A stretch of 49,200 nucleotides of DNA from assembly GCF_002266285.1 (NCBI RefSeq), contig NZ_NPMS01000014.1, positions 1 through 49,200 on the forward strand. Direction: 5' to 3'. Positions 23,656 through 32,227 of this stretch are shown in pieces. The DNA comes from Virgibacillus indicus (lineage in GTDB: Bacteria > Bacillota > Bacilli > Bacillales > Amphibacillaceae). Below the pieces are notes generated by a model that was not told the origin of the DNA, made no database searches, and saw only the letters and a list, made by a program, of their open reading frames with translations. The position numbers and the translations under genes were made by a program. How positions within the stretch are numbered: the stretch's first letter is position 1; the number at the start of each line of letters is the position of its first letter.

Positions 23656-24231
23656 ATGAAGAAAGCTGTAATCATTATTTGTATTTTATTGTTTATTGGA
23701 GCAATCGGTTGGGGAGCCTATTCCTTATTTGGGAGTGATCAGACGGGCAATGAATCAGATAAAGATAAGGACTCTGAAATGAGTGAAGAAGACAAAGCTG
23801 AAGCGGCCAAACTCCAAGAAGATAGAGAAGAAATAAAAGGTGTCATTACAGAAAAGGACTTGGAAACATTTGAAGCGGAAGGACTTAATCCTTTTGGGGA
23901 GGAAAAAACAATAAGCGAATTAACTGATGCTGCATACCAGGAATACATACACGGGATGTCTCATCAAAAAGTTAAAGCAGAAAAAAAGTGGGGATTTTAC
24001 GAAATTCATCCACAGCGGGTTCAATGGCTTTTAAATGGATTAGATCAGGTTGATTTAAAACATGAAAATACATATCAGGATATATTAGCAAAATGGAAAA
24101 ATGGTAATTTTAGTACTGCAGATGATGATCATAATGTAATCTGGAATATACAGGGCGGTACCGTTGGAAAGGCAACCGGCATATTAAGTCCGGAGGAAGA
24201 ACAGGAATATGTGGAAAGTGAAAATGATTAA
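23656..24231 (+). CDS. Exported/membrane-anchored DUF6241-like protein
   Basis: 191 residues. An N-terminal span (about 4-24) and a highly acidic Ser/Asp/Glu linker (28-60) precede a conserved soluble domain (NPFGEEKTISELTDAAYQEY, HGMSHQKVKAEKKWGFYEI, GTVGKATGILSPEEEQEYV) that I recall as DUF6241 of Bacillus. AAGGGGGATG gives the start. Function unknown. It converges with the DUF6376-like lipoprotein and shares its bidirectional terminator. Confidence 0.72.
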   Translation: MKKAVIIICILLFIGAIGWGAYSLFGSDQTGNESDKDKDSEMSEEDKAEAAKLQEDREEIKGVITEKDLETFEAEGLNPFGEEKTISELTDAAYQEYIHGMSHQKVKAEKKWGFYEIHPQRVQWLLNGLDQVDLKHENTYQDILAKWKNGNFSTADDDHNVIWNIQGGTVGKATGILSPEEEQEYVESEND

Positions 24232-24238
24232 ATACAAA

Positions 24239-24264
24239 AAGCCGCTTTTATCACAAAGCGGCTT
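24239..24264. terminator. Bidirectional terminator, hairpin copy 2
   Basis: AAGCCGCTTT (24239-24248) pairs with AAAGCGGCTT (24255-24264) between two convergent genes. Confidence 0.75.
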
Positions 24265-24268
24265 AAAA

Positions 24269-24706
24269 TTATAATCCTAACTCTTCAATTTGATCCATAA
24301 GACTTGTTATGTTTTCAATGGTCTGATATATTTCTGAGTCCTGAAGTTTTTCAATTGCAACTTTGCCATTTTGCAAAACATTATTTGTAATGTCGAGCAG
24401 TTCTTGGTTCTTTTCCGTTAAATTTTTATGAATACCTTCAGCAATTGCCGGAGCTTCAATATCATTAAAATCTGTAATTGTATCCTGTAATGATGTCAAT
24501 CTGGACTCCAATTCAGATTTGGCCTCGGGGTTATTCGCAGCTTCACTTACCAGGGAAGAAGTATCTTCAGCAAATGAGCTTAAATCATTAATATATTCTG
24601 TTGCCTCAGTAGCATAATTAATGGAGTCATTTGCCTCTTCAAGAAATGAACATCCGCTCAGTATTAAAAATGCCGAGATAAATAGAATGCTGGCATATTT
24701 TTTCAT
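24269..24706 (-). CDS. Lipoprotein, DUF6376-like
   Basis: 145 residues with lipobox LSGC (Cys19), followed by an all-helical, acidic chain (SFLEEANDSINYATEATEYINDLSSF and later helices). This pattern matches Bacillus lipoproteins that I recall as DUF6376. GAAAGGAGAATC lies ahead of the ATG. Role unknown. Confidence 0.78.
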   Translation of the reverse strand: MKKYASILFISAFLILSGCSFLEEANDSINYATEATEYINDLSSFAEDTSSLVSEAANNPEAKSELESRLTSLQDTITDFNDIEAPAIAEGIHKNLTEKNQELLDITNNVLQNGKVAIEKLQDSEIYQTIENITSLMDQIEELGL

Positions 24707-24842
24707 ATGATTCTCCTTTCATTTTTTTAATTATAACATACCACGGAAACTGTTATGTAATTTGAAACAAATGCTAGTTTCAAGCCCTTTTCGTAAATTT
24801 TGTTGTTTTTAAAACTGCGTATTTGATGTAAACTGCGAACTG

Positions 24843-25176
24843 CACTCATCAAGGTAATGAGTGCTCGAATGCAGGAAAAAACTATTCATTCGCACACTCA
24901 TCGAGGTAATGAGTGCTCGAATGCGGGAGAAAACTATTCATTCGTATACTCATCGGGGTAATGAGTGCTCGAATGCGGGAGAAAACTATCCATTCGTACA
25001 CTCATCAAGGTAATGAGTGCACGAATGCAGGAAAAAACTATTCATTCGTACACTCATCAAAGTAATGAGTGCTCGAATGCGGAAGAAAACTATTCATTCG
25101 TACACTCATCAAGATAATGAGTGCACGAATGCAGGAAAAAACTATTCATTCGTAAAGTCATTGAAGTTATGAGGGA
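24843..25176. repeat. 52-bp palindromic tandem repeat array (6 units plus a partial)
   Basis: Units begin at 24843, 24895, 24947, 24999, 25051 and 25103, with a degenerate seventh from 25155. The period is exactly 52 bp. Each unit holds two hairpins: CACTCAT...ATGAGTG and CGAATG...CATTCG, joined by GAAAAAACTATT-like spacer. Units differ by a few substitutions, several of them paired or wobble-compatible. 52 is not a multiple of 3 and there is no open frame across it, so it is not a protein repeat. There are no unique spacers, so it is not CRISPR. Confidence 0.92.
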
Positions 25177-25314
25177 CAAATCATGATGATATGCATAGAA
25201 AAGGTCACATTGAGGCTGGCTTTTCAGCAGTTGCTTTTCCAGCATCGGTAGTTCCATAACTATTTAAAGTTAAGTTGCAGTCTACAGATTTTGTGTCTAA
25301 ACAACAAATCTTTT

Positions 25315-25346
25315 CGGGGGGCGAGCAGCGTGCAGTCCCGTTTTTT
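25315..25346 (+). terminator. Possible terminator
   Basis: CGGG ... CCCG with GC-rich interior followed by TTTTTT; no coding transcript is known upstream on this strand. Confidence 0.4.
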
Positions 25347-25380
25347 AGAAGAACAGCCTAGTTTTTAAAATCAACTTAGC

Positions 25381-25420
25381 TATGTGGGAGAAATCACATT
25401 TCTTGATAACCTCCCACATA
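25381..25420. promoter_or_regulatory. 10-bp inverted repeat upstream of FMN reductase
   Basis: TATGTGGGAG (25381-25390) and CTCCCACATA (25411-25420), perfect arms 20 nt apart, about 50 bp before the reductase start. Candidate operator or RNA hairpin. Confidence 0.5.
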
Positions 25421-25472
25421 TTTGATAAAAATAAGTATATTACCCAACTAGAAAAACGGAGGAATCAATATA

Positions 25473-26027
25473 ATGAAAGTAGTAGCAATGGTTGGCAGTA
25501 ACCGAAAAGATTCATACAATATGAAACTCACTGCATTTATGCAAAAAAGATATCAGGAAAAAATAGAAATTGAGATTTTGCCGATTGGACAGCTTCCTTT
25601 CTATAATCAGGACGATGAACTTAACCCACCGGCAATTGTCGAGGACATAAGAGAAAAAATTAAAAACAGTGATGGAATCTTGTTTGCAACACCAGAGTAT
25701 AATGCATCCATTTCCGGCATGTTGAAAAATGCAATTGACTGGTTTTCGCGTGTCGATAAAGTGATGGTAAACAAACCGGCAATGATCGTCGGTGCTTCCA
25801 TGGGCAGGTTGGGTACAGTAAAAGCTCAATTGCAGCTCCGTCAGATATTAAATGCACCGGGTGTTGGTACAATAACATTGCCTGGAAATGAAGTGTATGT
25901 CGGAAGTGTACACGAAAAAATAGACGAGAATGGAAACTTAACCGATGAACAAACGGTCCAATTCATCGATTCAGTCATGGATAACTTTGTAAATTGGGTA
26001 GAGAAAACAGGAGTACTCAGTAAATAA
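25473..26027 (+). CDS. NAD(P)H-dependent FMN reductase
   Basis: 184 residues with a flavodoxin-like fold. The phosphate loop is VGSNRKDSYNMKL and the flavin-contact motif is FATPEYNASISGMLKNAIDWFSR. Relatives (YieF/ChrR, azoreductase and YhdA-like) reduce quinones, chromate or azo dyes with FMN. CGGAGGAATC gives the start. A strong terminator follows. Confidence 0.88.
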   Translation: MKVVAMVGSNRKDSYNMKLTAFMQKRYQEKIEIEILPIGQLPFYNQDDELNPPAIVEDIREKIKNSDGILFATPEYNASISGMLKNAIDWFSRVDKVMVNKPAMIVGASMGRLGTVKAQLQLRQILNAPGVGTITLPGNEVYVGSVHEKIDENGNLTDEQTVQFIDSVMDNFVNWVEKTGVLSK

Positions 26028-26053
26028 TATTATGAAGCAGCTATCAATGGTTT

Positions 26054-26099
26054 AAAACCTGTCCTGAGATAAAATATCTTAAGGACAGGTTTTTGTTTT
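26054..26099 (+). terminator. Intrinsic terminator
   Basis: AAAACCTGTCCT pairs with AGGACAGGTTTT and runs into TTTTGTTTT. Confidence 0.85.
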
Positions 26100-26130
26100 A
26101 CCGCAGGATTAACCAAATTTAGTAATAATT

Positions 26131-26159
26131 TAGACAATTATTGCTAATTATCGTATAAT
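26131..26159 (+). promoter_or_regulatory. Sigma-A promoter of the YlmA-like gene
   Basis: TAGACA at 26131-26136, 17 nt, TATAAT at 26154-26159. The predicted start of transcription (near 26166) supports the ATG at 26198 rather than the earlier in-frame start. Confidence 0.7.
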
Positions 26160-26197
26160 TGGCTGTAAAATTCAGTGTACTTAGGGAGATAGAAAAA

Positions 26198-26986
26198 ATG
26201 GATGAAATTATAGATATGCTAAACGTTTCATGGAAAAGACAAAAGAAAACAATTTTATCGCAGGTGGATTGGCAAGTGGCCAAAGGGCAGCATTGGGCAG
26301 TACTTGGATTGAATGGATCAGGCAAAACAACACTGCTCAATATCATAAATGGTTATATATGGCCTTCCACTGGTGAAGTCAGGGTGCTTGAAAAACAATT
26401 TGGAAAAACAGATCTTAGAGAATTAAGAAAATCAATCGGATGGGTCAGCTCTTCACTTCAGGAAAGGATTAAAGAAACTGACATCACTGAAAATATAGTT
26501 TTGAGTGGAAAATATGCTTCCATTGGATTGTATGAACATCCCACCGAAGCAGATTTTCACAAAGCATCCGAAATTTTGAAACAACTTGGCTGCAGTAATT
26601 TGACTGGAAGAGCGTATCAAACATGCTCACAGGGAGAAAAACAAAGAATCTTGATTGCACGAGGATTAATGAGTTCACCAAAGTTGCTGATATTGGATGA
26701 ACCATGTAATGGTCTTGACTTTATTGCAAGGGAGGATCTATTGACTGCAATAAACGATTTGGCAAACCAGGAAGATGCTCCAACAATTATATTTGTCACA
26801 CATCATATTGAAGAAATACTGCCTATTTTTACACATACGCTTCTATTGCGGGATGGAAAAGTATTTAATAAAGGAGAGAGTGAAACCGTGTTAACAAGTT
26901 CTGGCTTATCCAATTTTTTAAACAAAGCTGTTCAAATAAAATGGCAGAATAAGCGACCTTGGATGACACTCCTGGCTGAGTCCTAA
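26198..26986 (+). CDS. ylmA: YlmA-like ABC transporter ATPase
   Basis: 262 residues. Walker A is GLNGSGKTT, a YlmA/ModF-like KSIGWVSSSLQERI follows, the signature region is TCSQGEKQR, and Walker B is LLILDEPCNG. The ATG at 26198 is preceded by AGGGAGA. There is no permease gene next to it. The family is an orphan ATPase of unknown role in Bacillus; one branch is linked to molybdate (ModF). Flanked by terminators, thus monocistronic. Confidence 0.8.
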   Translation: MDEIIDMLNVSWKRQKKTILSQVDWQVAKGQHWAVLGLNGSGKTTLLNIINGYIWPSTGEVRVLEKQFGKTDLRELRKSIGWVSSSLQERIKETDITENIVLSGKYASIGLYEHPTEADFHKASEILKQLGCSNLTGRAYQTCSQGEKQRILIARGLMSSPKLLILDEPCNGLDFIAREDLLTAINDLANQEDAPTIIFVTHHIEEILPIFTHTLLLRDGKVFNKGESETVLTSSGLSNFLNKAVQIKWQNKRPWMTLLAES

Positions 26987-27002
26987 AGAGCTGCCTTACA
27001 TA

Positions 27003-27042
27003 ATAAAAGCTGTTCAATCGTATAGGATTGGACAGCTTTTAT
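27003..27042. terminator. Bidirectional terminator
   Basis: ATAAAAGCTGT and ACAGCTTTTAT arms with an inner CAATC/GATTG stem, between convergent genes. Confidence 0.82.
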
Positions 27043-27047
27043 AGAGC

Positions 27048-27569
27048 TTATCTTTTGTATTCTTTCTCCGTACCACTTGAGAACTCAATATCAAGTTCAA
27101 CATTTGTGGCATCATCAGGAATTCCGAATGCTTCTGATACGGCTTTTAGCACGTCTTCATTTGCAGTATTTTCATCAAAATCAAACGCTGAAAATAATTT
27201 ATCAAGTTCTTCCATTGCTGCGTCACCTTGCAGGTTGATGTTTTGTGATTTATTTTCATAGGAAGCTTCTGTCTCATCGTTTTCATGATCATAGTCAACA
27301 TCTAACGTGTCATTTGTCTCATTAAAATCTGCCTCTAAATCAAATCCGGTAAACGAATAGTCTAAGGCTGCATTTGAATCTGTATTGTCATTATCATTAT
27401 TAGCGTCGGAATTACTATCAGAATTACTGTCATCATTATTCGTATCTTGCTGCTGTGTATCGTCCGTTTCGTTTTGTGGTGGGTTTTCTACTTCATCATC
27501 ATTCCCGCATGCCCCGAGAATTAATGCAGCAAACAAAAGGGGACAGAGCCGCTTCATTATAATTGTCAT
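27048..27569 (-). CDS. YusW-like lipoprotein
   Basis: About 173 residues. The GGAGAG ribosome site fits the ATG at 27569, not the one at 27587. Lipobox LGAC (Cys21), then a ~55-residue Asn/Asp/Ser/Gln/Thr low-complexity linker, then a domain (LDYSFTGFDLEADF, DEVLKAVSEAFGIP, VELDIEFSSGTEKEYKR) that resembles the YusW family. Function unknown. It converges with ylmA. Confidence 0.75.
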   Translation of the reverse strand: MTIIMKRLCPLLFAALILGACGNDDEVENPPQNETDDTQQQDTNNDDSNSDSNSDANNDNDNTDSNAALDYSFTGFDLEADFNETNDTLDVDYDHENDETEASYENKSQNINLQGDAAMEELDKLFSAFDFDENTANEDVLKAVSEAFGIPDDATNVELDIEFSSGTEKEYKR

Positions 27570-27732
27570 TTCAATCTCTCCAATCATGGATTATATTACT
27601 AACATTTCCTTAAATAGCAAATTTAAACCTAGGCACACTTTGAGGAATTAGGGTAAAGCTAAGAGAACACTTTCTTATATAATATTGTTATAAAATGCTA
27701 GAATGGATAAATCATACAAATGAGGTGTTATT

Positions 27733-28650
27733 ATGAAAAACTTGAAATTGGGAAAGAGCCAGCTGGAAGTATCTAATATATCTTTAGGGTGTATGCGAAT
27801 GAGTGATTTGTCAAAAACTGAAGCTGAAACTGTAATCCGTAATGCAATGGAATTGGGGATTGACTTTTTCGACCATGCAGATATTTATGGCGGAGGGAAA
27901 TCCGAAGAGATCTTTGCAAACGCAATTGAAATGAATCCGACAATACGGGAAAAAATGATGTTACAAACGAAAGCAGGAATTCGTAAAGGCTATTTTGATT
28001 TTTCGAAAGAACATATTTTAAATGTAGTTGATGGGAGCCTTAAACGTTTAAAAACCGAATATATTGATGTTCTGCTGCTTCATCGGCCGGATGCACTGAT
28101 GGAGCCGGAAGAGGTTGCGGAAGCTTTCTCAAGCTTAAAAGAAAGTGGAAAAGTCCGTCATTTTGGGGTCAGTAATCATAATCCAATTCAAATTGAATTA
28201 TTAAAAAAATATGTTGAACAGGATTTGATTGTGAATCAATTACAACTAAGTATTATGCATACAGGGATGATTGATGCAGGACTGCAGGTAAATACGAAAC
28301 ATGATAATGCCATAAACAGAGATGGAAGTATCCTTGATTACAGCCGGCTGAATGATATGACAATCCAAGCTTGGTCACCATTTCAATATGGCTATTTCGA
28401 GGGTGTTTTCATTGACAATGAGAAATTTCCTGAGCTTAATGCGAAGCTTCAGGAAATTGCAAATCAAAAAGGAGCAGATAAATCCGCAATAGCTATCGCA
28501 TGGATTCTTCGTCATCCAGCTAAAATCCAAACGGTTGTCGGAACAATGAATCCAAAACGGTTAGCCAGTATTGCAAAAGCTTCGGATATTGATTTGACAC
28601 GGAAAGAGTGGTATGAAATTTATCGAGCAGCGGGAAATGAACTGCCTTAA
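27733..28650 (+). CDS. ycsN: Aldo/keto reductase (YcsN/YdhF-like)
   Basis: 305 residues of the (beta/alpha)8 aldo-keto reductase fold. The catalytic tetrad can be placed as Asp47 (FFDHADIYG), Tyr52, Lys80 (LQTKAGI) and His117 (LLLHRPD). The NADPH site is near the C-terminus (VVGTMNPKRL). It resembles B. subtilis YcsN and E. coli YdhF. GAGGTG gives the start. The physiological substrate is unknown. Confidence 0.87.
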   Translation: MKNLKLGKSQLEVSNISLGCMRMSDLSKTEAETVIRNAMELGIDFFDHADIYGGGKSEEIFANAIEMNPTIREKMMLQTKAGIRKGYFDFSKEHILNVVDGSLKRLKTEYIDVLLLHRPDALMEPEEVAEAFSSLKESGKVRHFGVSNHNPIQIELLKKYVEQDLIVNQLQLSIMHTGMIDAGLQVNTKHDNAINRDGSILDYSRLNDMTIQAWSPFQYGYFEGVFIDNEKFPELNAKLQEIANQKGADKSAIAIAWILRHPAKIQTVVGTMNPKRLASIAKASDIDLTRKEWYEIYRAAGNELP

Positions 28651-28822
28651 TTACTTTTGTAATGGGTCACATTATACTTTCCAAGTAGAAATGTTAGTGG
28701 TAAGATTACTTATTGTCGCTATATCACAGAATAAGGAATAAAATTACAATCCTGCAGCAAGACCTAAAAATAAACTGCAGGGAAGAAATATCGTAATGGC
28801 TTGATAAGAAAGAAGGAATATT

Positions 28823-30238
28823 ATGAATAATCAAGTCCAGCCCCCAACGGAGGCACAGGAAATTAATAAAGTGCCGCTTATTATTGTTTTGATTTCTGGT
28901 GCATTTGTCGCTATTTTAAATCAGACACTTTTAGGAACTGCACTGCCTCATATTATGAGGGATTTAAATGTAGATGAAAATACAGTTCAATGGCTACAGT
29001 CCATATTCATGCTGGTTAATGGAATTATGATTCCCATTACTGCCTTTTTCATTGAGCGATTTACTACAAGAGGTTTATTTCTTACAGCAATGAGTCTTTT
29101 TGGGGTAGGTACAATAATTTGTGCTGTGGCCCCTGATTTCAGCTTTTTATTAGCGGGTAGAGTCCTGCAGGCTGCCGGCGCCGGAATCATCATGCCATTA
29201 ATGCAAACCATTCTATTTCTGATATTTCCGATTGAAAAGCGTGGATCTGCAATGGGCATGTTCGGTTTGGTCATTGCCTTTGCACCAGCTATAGGACCAA
29301 CCTTATCTGGATGGCTTGTGGAGCATTACCCATGGAGAAGTTTATTTTATGTCATCCTGCCAATTGTTATTATTGATATTGCTGTGGCTTATTTCATATT
29401 AAAAAATATTACAAAAAGAACGTTTCCTAAGGTTGATGTTCTTTCAATTGTCTTATCTACCCTAGGGTTTGGCGGTTTGCTTTATGGCTTTAGTGCAGCC
29501 GGAAGCAGTGGCTGGGCAAGTGGCGCTGTTGTCATATCCCTGATTGTTGGTTCGATTACACTGGCATGGTTTATATTAAGACAGCTGAATTTAAAACAGC
29601 CAATCCTCGAATTTCGGGTATTTAAATATTTTATTTTCACATTGACCACAGCTCTTGGTATGACTGTGTTTATGGCCATGATTGGAACAGCTGTCATCAT
29701 CCCAATTTTTATGCAAAATATGCTGGGATTTTCCGCCGTGGAATCCGGATTAGCATTAATGCCTGGAGCAGTTATAATGGGGCTGATGAACCCTGTTACT
29801 GGAAGATTGTTTGATAAATTTGGTGCCAGATGGCTATCAATTATCGGAATTTCGATTTTAGTTGTAACAACATTTATGTTTGCCGTATTTACACCGGACA
29901 CAACGTTTATGTACATTGCTGTGGTTAATGCTTTTAGAATGCTTGGTATTGCAATGGTTATGATGCCAGTTACAACAGCTGGTTTGAATCAGCTGCCGAC
30001 CAATTTAATACCACATGGAACAGCAATGAATAACACCATGCGTCAGATGGCAGGCGCTGTTGGAACGGCTCTGTTAGTAACATTGATGACAAATAATGCT
30101 GTACCGAGTGAAGGGGTTGAAGGAGCAATTCATGGTGTGAACGTATCCTTCTTTGTTGCAGGTGTATTTTCTGTAATTGCACTTGTGATGGCTTTCTTCA
30201 TTAAAAATTCCCGTCCAGGAATCGGGGATGTTCACTAA
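28823..30238 (+). CDS. DHA2-family MFS multidrug exporter (LmrB/EmrB-like)
   Basis: 471 residues, 14 hydrophobic segments expected for DHA2 drug:H+ antiporters. Motif C-like segments (AFAPAIGPTLSGWLVEHYPWRSLF) and the LDxTVVNVALP-like start (ILNQTLLGTALPHIMRD) are present; the normal acidic residue of that first motif is replaced by Asn, as in the LmrB/YhcA branch. GAAGGAATATT gives the start. It is followed by a terminator. It likely exports lincosamide-like or other amphipathic drugs; this is inference. Confidence 0.86.
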   Translation: MNNQVQPPTEAQEINKVPLIIVLISGAFVAILNQTLLGTALPHIMRDLNVDENTVQWLQSIFMLVNGIMIPITAFFIERFTTRGLFLTAMSLFGVGTIICAVAPDFSFLLAGRVLQAAGAGIIMPLMQTILFLIFPIEKRGSAMGMFGLVIAFAPAIGPTLSGWLVEHYPWRSLFYVILPIVIIDIAVAYFILKNITKRTFPKVDVLSIVLSTLGFGGLLYGFSAAGSSGWASGAVVISLIVGSITLAWFILRQLNLKQPILEFRVFKYFIFTLTTALGMTVFMAMIGTAVIIPIFMQNMLGFSAVESGLALMPGAVIMGLMNPVTGRLFDKFGARWLSIIGISILVVTTFMFAVFTPDTTFMYIAVVNAFRMLGIAMVMMPVTTAGLNQLPTNLIPHGTAMNNTMRQMAGAVGTALLVTLMTNNAVPSEGVEGAIHGVNVSFFVAGVFSVIALVMAFFIKNSRPGIGDVH

Positions 30239-30254
30239 TCTCTATATTTATGAT

Positions 30255-30288
30255 AAGATCTTCAATCGATTGGTTGAAGGTCTTTTTT
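30255..30288 (+). terminator. Intrinsic terminator
   Basis: AAGATCTTCAA pairs with TTGAAGGTCTT (one G-U pair), then TTTTT. Confidence 0.8.
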
Positions 30289-30319
30289 GACTTTCGAGGA
30301 ACATTTGTTATAAGTGCGT

Positions 30320-30393
30320 GTTCAAAAAGTTGCCAAATCAGAAGCAAGCATTCGTGCGAGATTCGACGCTTATCATTTGGTGACTTTTTGAAC
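30320..30393. repeat. MITE-like palindromic element
   Basis: Arms GTTCAAAAAGT-TG-CCAAAT (30320-30338) and ATTTGG-TG-ACTTTTTGAAC (30375-30393) are inverted copies apart from the two-base middle. The centre holds AAGC...GCTT and ATTCG repeats. Total length, including edges TATAAGTGC and CCTCTATA, is about 90 bp. It resembles dispersed intergenic repeats that I recall in Bacillaceae. No coding capacity. Confidence 0.65.
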
Positions 30394-30479
30394 AACCTCT
30401 ATAAATAGGATCTTGTCACGGGTCAACCCTGTTTTGCCATATGTTATCAAGAGTTTAATTAAAAACGGGAGGAAACAGT

Positions 30480-31139
30480 ATGTATTCAAATTATCCATAT
30501 ATGCAAAATGCGAACAGGTTTGTAAATTATCCTTATTGGCAGTATCCATATGGTCAACAGTATCATAATAATTCAATGCCTTCTGAAGTCTTTGAACGTC
30601 AGCAAACTGTTAACGGTCAAGTAACATGGACGGAGGGAGGACAGGTTACACAATGCGGAATTCCGTGGTCAGATAATCAGTATATGACAGCAGCCGTGGG
30701 TACGAATTCTCCTTATCAATGTGGACAGACACTTAAAGTAAGGAATCTATCCATACCGGGACAAAGAGAGGTGCTGGTAACTGTAGTTGATAAAGTTCCA
30801 GGCTATCCGGCAAATAAAATTAATCTTCATAGAAGAGCCTTTGAAGCACTTGGCACCAACCCAAATGTGGGGGTTATAAATGTCACGATTACTCCCTCCC
30901 CAGAGTTAGAGGAAGAGAAGTGGGGAAAATACTTGCTTGAAATCGCCCAAACAGCTTATCCGAACTATAATATTACGGAGTATGATAAAGTTGCTGAAAA
31001 TCAAGTATCCCCAACACAAACACAGGAAGTATATGAATATTTACTGCAGTCCCCACAGGGAAATATTAGAGTCAGAGGAACTGTTATTTATGATACGGAA
31101 ACAGATCGGGTAATTTCGTTTGATCTAAGAGAAGTGTAA
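30480..31139 (+). CDS. RlpA/expansin-like barrel plus DUF3889-like domain
   Basis: 219 residues. The N-terminus is Tyr/Asn/Gln-rich (YSNYPYMQN, YPYWQYPYGQQYHN), followed by a double-psi beta-barrel-like region (ATWTEGGQVTQCGIPWSDN ... GTNSPYQCGQTLKVRN ... VLVTVVDKVPGYPANKINLHRRAF) and a C-terminal KWGKYLLEIAQTAYPNYNITEYD domain like DUF3889. No signal peptide is visible. Tyr-rich ends are common in spore-coat proteins, so a spore role is possible but unproven. GGGAGGAAAC gives the start. Confidence 0.75.
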   Translation: MYSNYPYMQNANRFVNYPYWQYPYGQQYHNNSMPSEVFERQQTVNGQVTWTEGGQVTQCGIPWSDNQYMTAAVGTNSPYQCGQTLKVRNLSIPGQREVLVTVVDKVPGYPANKINLHRRAFEALGTNPNVGVINVTITPSPELEEEKWGKYLLEIAQTAYPNYNITEYDKVAENQVSPTQTQEVYEYLLQSPQGNIRVRGTVIYDTETDRVISFDLREV

Positions 31140-31146
31140 ATATAAA

Positions 31147-31192
31147 GGAACGGTACAGCTCAATCAAATAGAGCAATGTAGCCGTTCTTTTT
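31147..31192 (+). terminator. Intrinsic terminator
   Basis: GGAACGG with inner GCTC/GAGC stem pairs to CCGTTC, followed by TTTTTA. Confidence 0.8.
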
Positions 31193-31293
31193 AATTTGTA
31201 AAAATGAAATTTACTATAGAAAAAGGATTTTCAGGATAAAAATAGAAGTTAAAACTATAATAGATAATTAACGTTACTATATTGGAGGCTCTA

Positions 31294-31626
31294 ATGATGG
31301 CAACAATTGAAGATTTTATGAAGCTGGATATTCGTATTGGTACCGTTCTGAACGCAGAACCATTCCCGGAAGCAAGAAAGCCGGCAATTAAACTGGAAAT
31401 CGATTTTGGCGAGGTTGGAATTAAAAAATCTTCCGCCCAAATAACGAAAAGATATAATCCTGAGCAATTGATCGGACTTCAAGTGGCTGCTGTTGTAAAC
31501 TTTCCGCCAATGCGAGTTGCAGGTTTTAAATCGGAAGTGCTTGTTATAGGCGGTGTAGAGAAGGAAGGGGATGTCGTCCTTTTACGGCCGGATGAACCTG
31601 TTGAAAATGGCACACCTGTCTCGTGA
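31294..31626 (+). CDS. csaA: CsaA tRNA-binding chaperone-like protein
   Basis: 110 residues, the full length of Bacillus CsaA, an OB-fold homodimer related to the C-terminal domain of methionyl- and phenylalanyl-tRNA synthetases. Typical blocks are DFMKLDIRIGTVLNAEPFPEARKPAIKLEIDFG, KSSAQITKRYNPEQLIGLQVAAVVNFPPMRVAGFKSEVLVLG-like and VVLLRPDEPVENG. Known to interact with SecA and unfolded preproteins and to bind tRNA. GGAGG sets the start at 31294 or 31297. Confidence 0.93.
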   Translation: MMATIEDFMKLDIRIGTVLNAEPFPEARKPAIKLEIDFGEVGIKKSSAQITKRYNPEQLIGLQVAAVVNFPPMRVAGFKSEVLVIGGVEKEGDVVLLRPDEPVENGTPVS

Positions 31627-31737
31627 AATGGTCCTGTATCTATGTAATCCACTACAATGCACGGTTTAGTGAACTATCAATTCGGGAATAGAATAATAAA
31701 GATATGCTATAATCCAGCTTGTAAAAGGAGCTTGTTA

Positions 31738-32172
31738 ATGGTTAGAAAAATCCTTGTAGCTTATGATAGTTCTGATTTAAGCAAAAAGGCTGTGCAGGAG
31801 GCGAAAAATCAGGGGACGCAGGCACCAGGAACTGAGGTCTGTGTAATAGCGGTTGTTAACCCAAACGGGCCATATACCAATGTGATTATGCAACAAGAAA
31901 TAGGGGACGAACTGGCAAAAGACTTTCGGCCGGAGGTTCTGAAACTGAAAGAACAATTTGAAGCTGAGGGTATCCCTGTACATGCCGAAGTACTAGTAGG
32001 AGAGGTCAATGGTAATCCTGGAAAAAGGATTTGTGAATATGCGGAAGAAAAAGATATTGATTTGATCATAGTTGGCAGTCGCGGACTCGGTAATGTCAAA
32101 AAGTTATTTCTTGGAAGTGTCAGTAACAATGTCGTACAAAACGCGAAATGCCCAATTTTGGTAATGAAATAA
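31738..32172 (+). CDS. Universal stress protein (UspA family)
   Basis: 144 residues from the ATG that follows AAAAGGAG; upstream in-frame sequence lacks a ribosome site. A Rossmann-like UspA fold: ILVAYDSSDLSKKAV at the start and the ATP-binding G-x2-G-x9-G-S pattern GSRGLGNVKKLFLGSVS near the C-terminus, then CPILVMK. Role in stress survival is general; a terminator follows at 32228. Confidence 0.9.
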   Translation: MVRKILVAYDSSDLSKKAVQEAKNQGTQAPGTEVCVIAVVNPNGPYTNVIMQQEIGDELAKDFRPEVLKLKEQFEAEGIPVHAEVLVGEVNGNPGKRICEYAEEKDIDLIIVGSRGLGNVKKLFLGSVSNNVVQNAKCPILVMK

Positions 32173-32227
32173 TGGCTTTTTGAGAAAGAACAATTATGTG
32201 CAAGCGAAAAAACGAGATCGACAACGA

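Noticed and set aside
24760..24800. Second sigma-W-like promoter (TGAAAC ... CGTA)
   Set aside because: The spacer is 23 nt, far from the 16 nt required.
24843..25176. Possible CRISPR array
   Set aside because: Units are contiguous 52-bp tandem copies with no unique spacers, and no cas genes are in the window.
29482..29916. 144-residue frame opposite the MFS transporter
   Set aside because: Shadow frame inside a well-supported membrane transporter gene.
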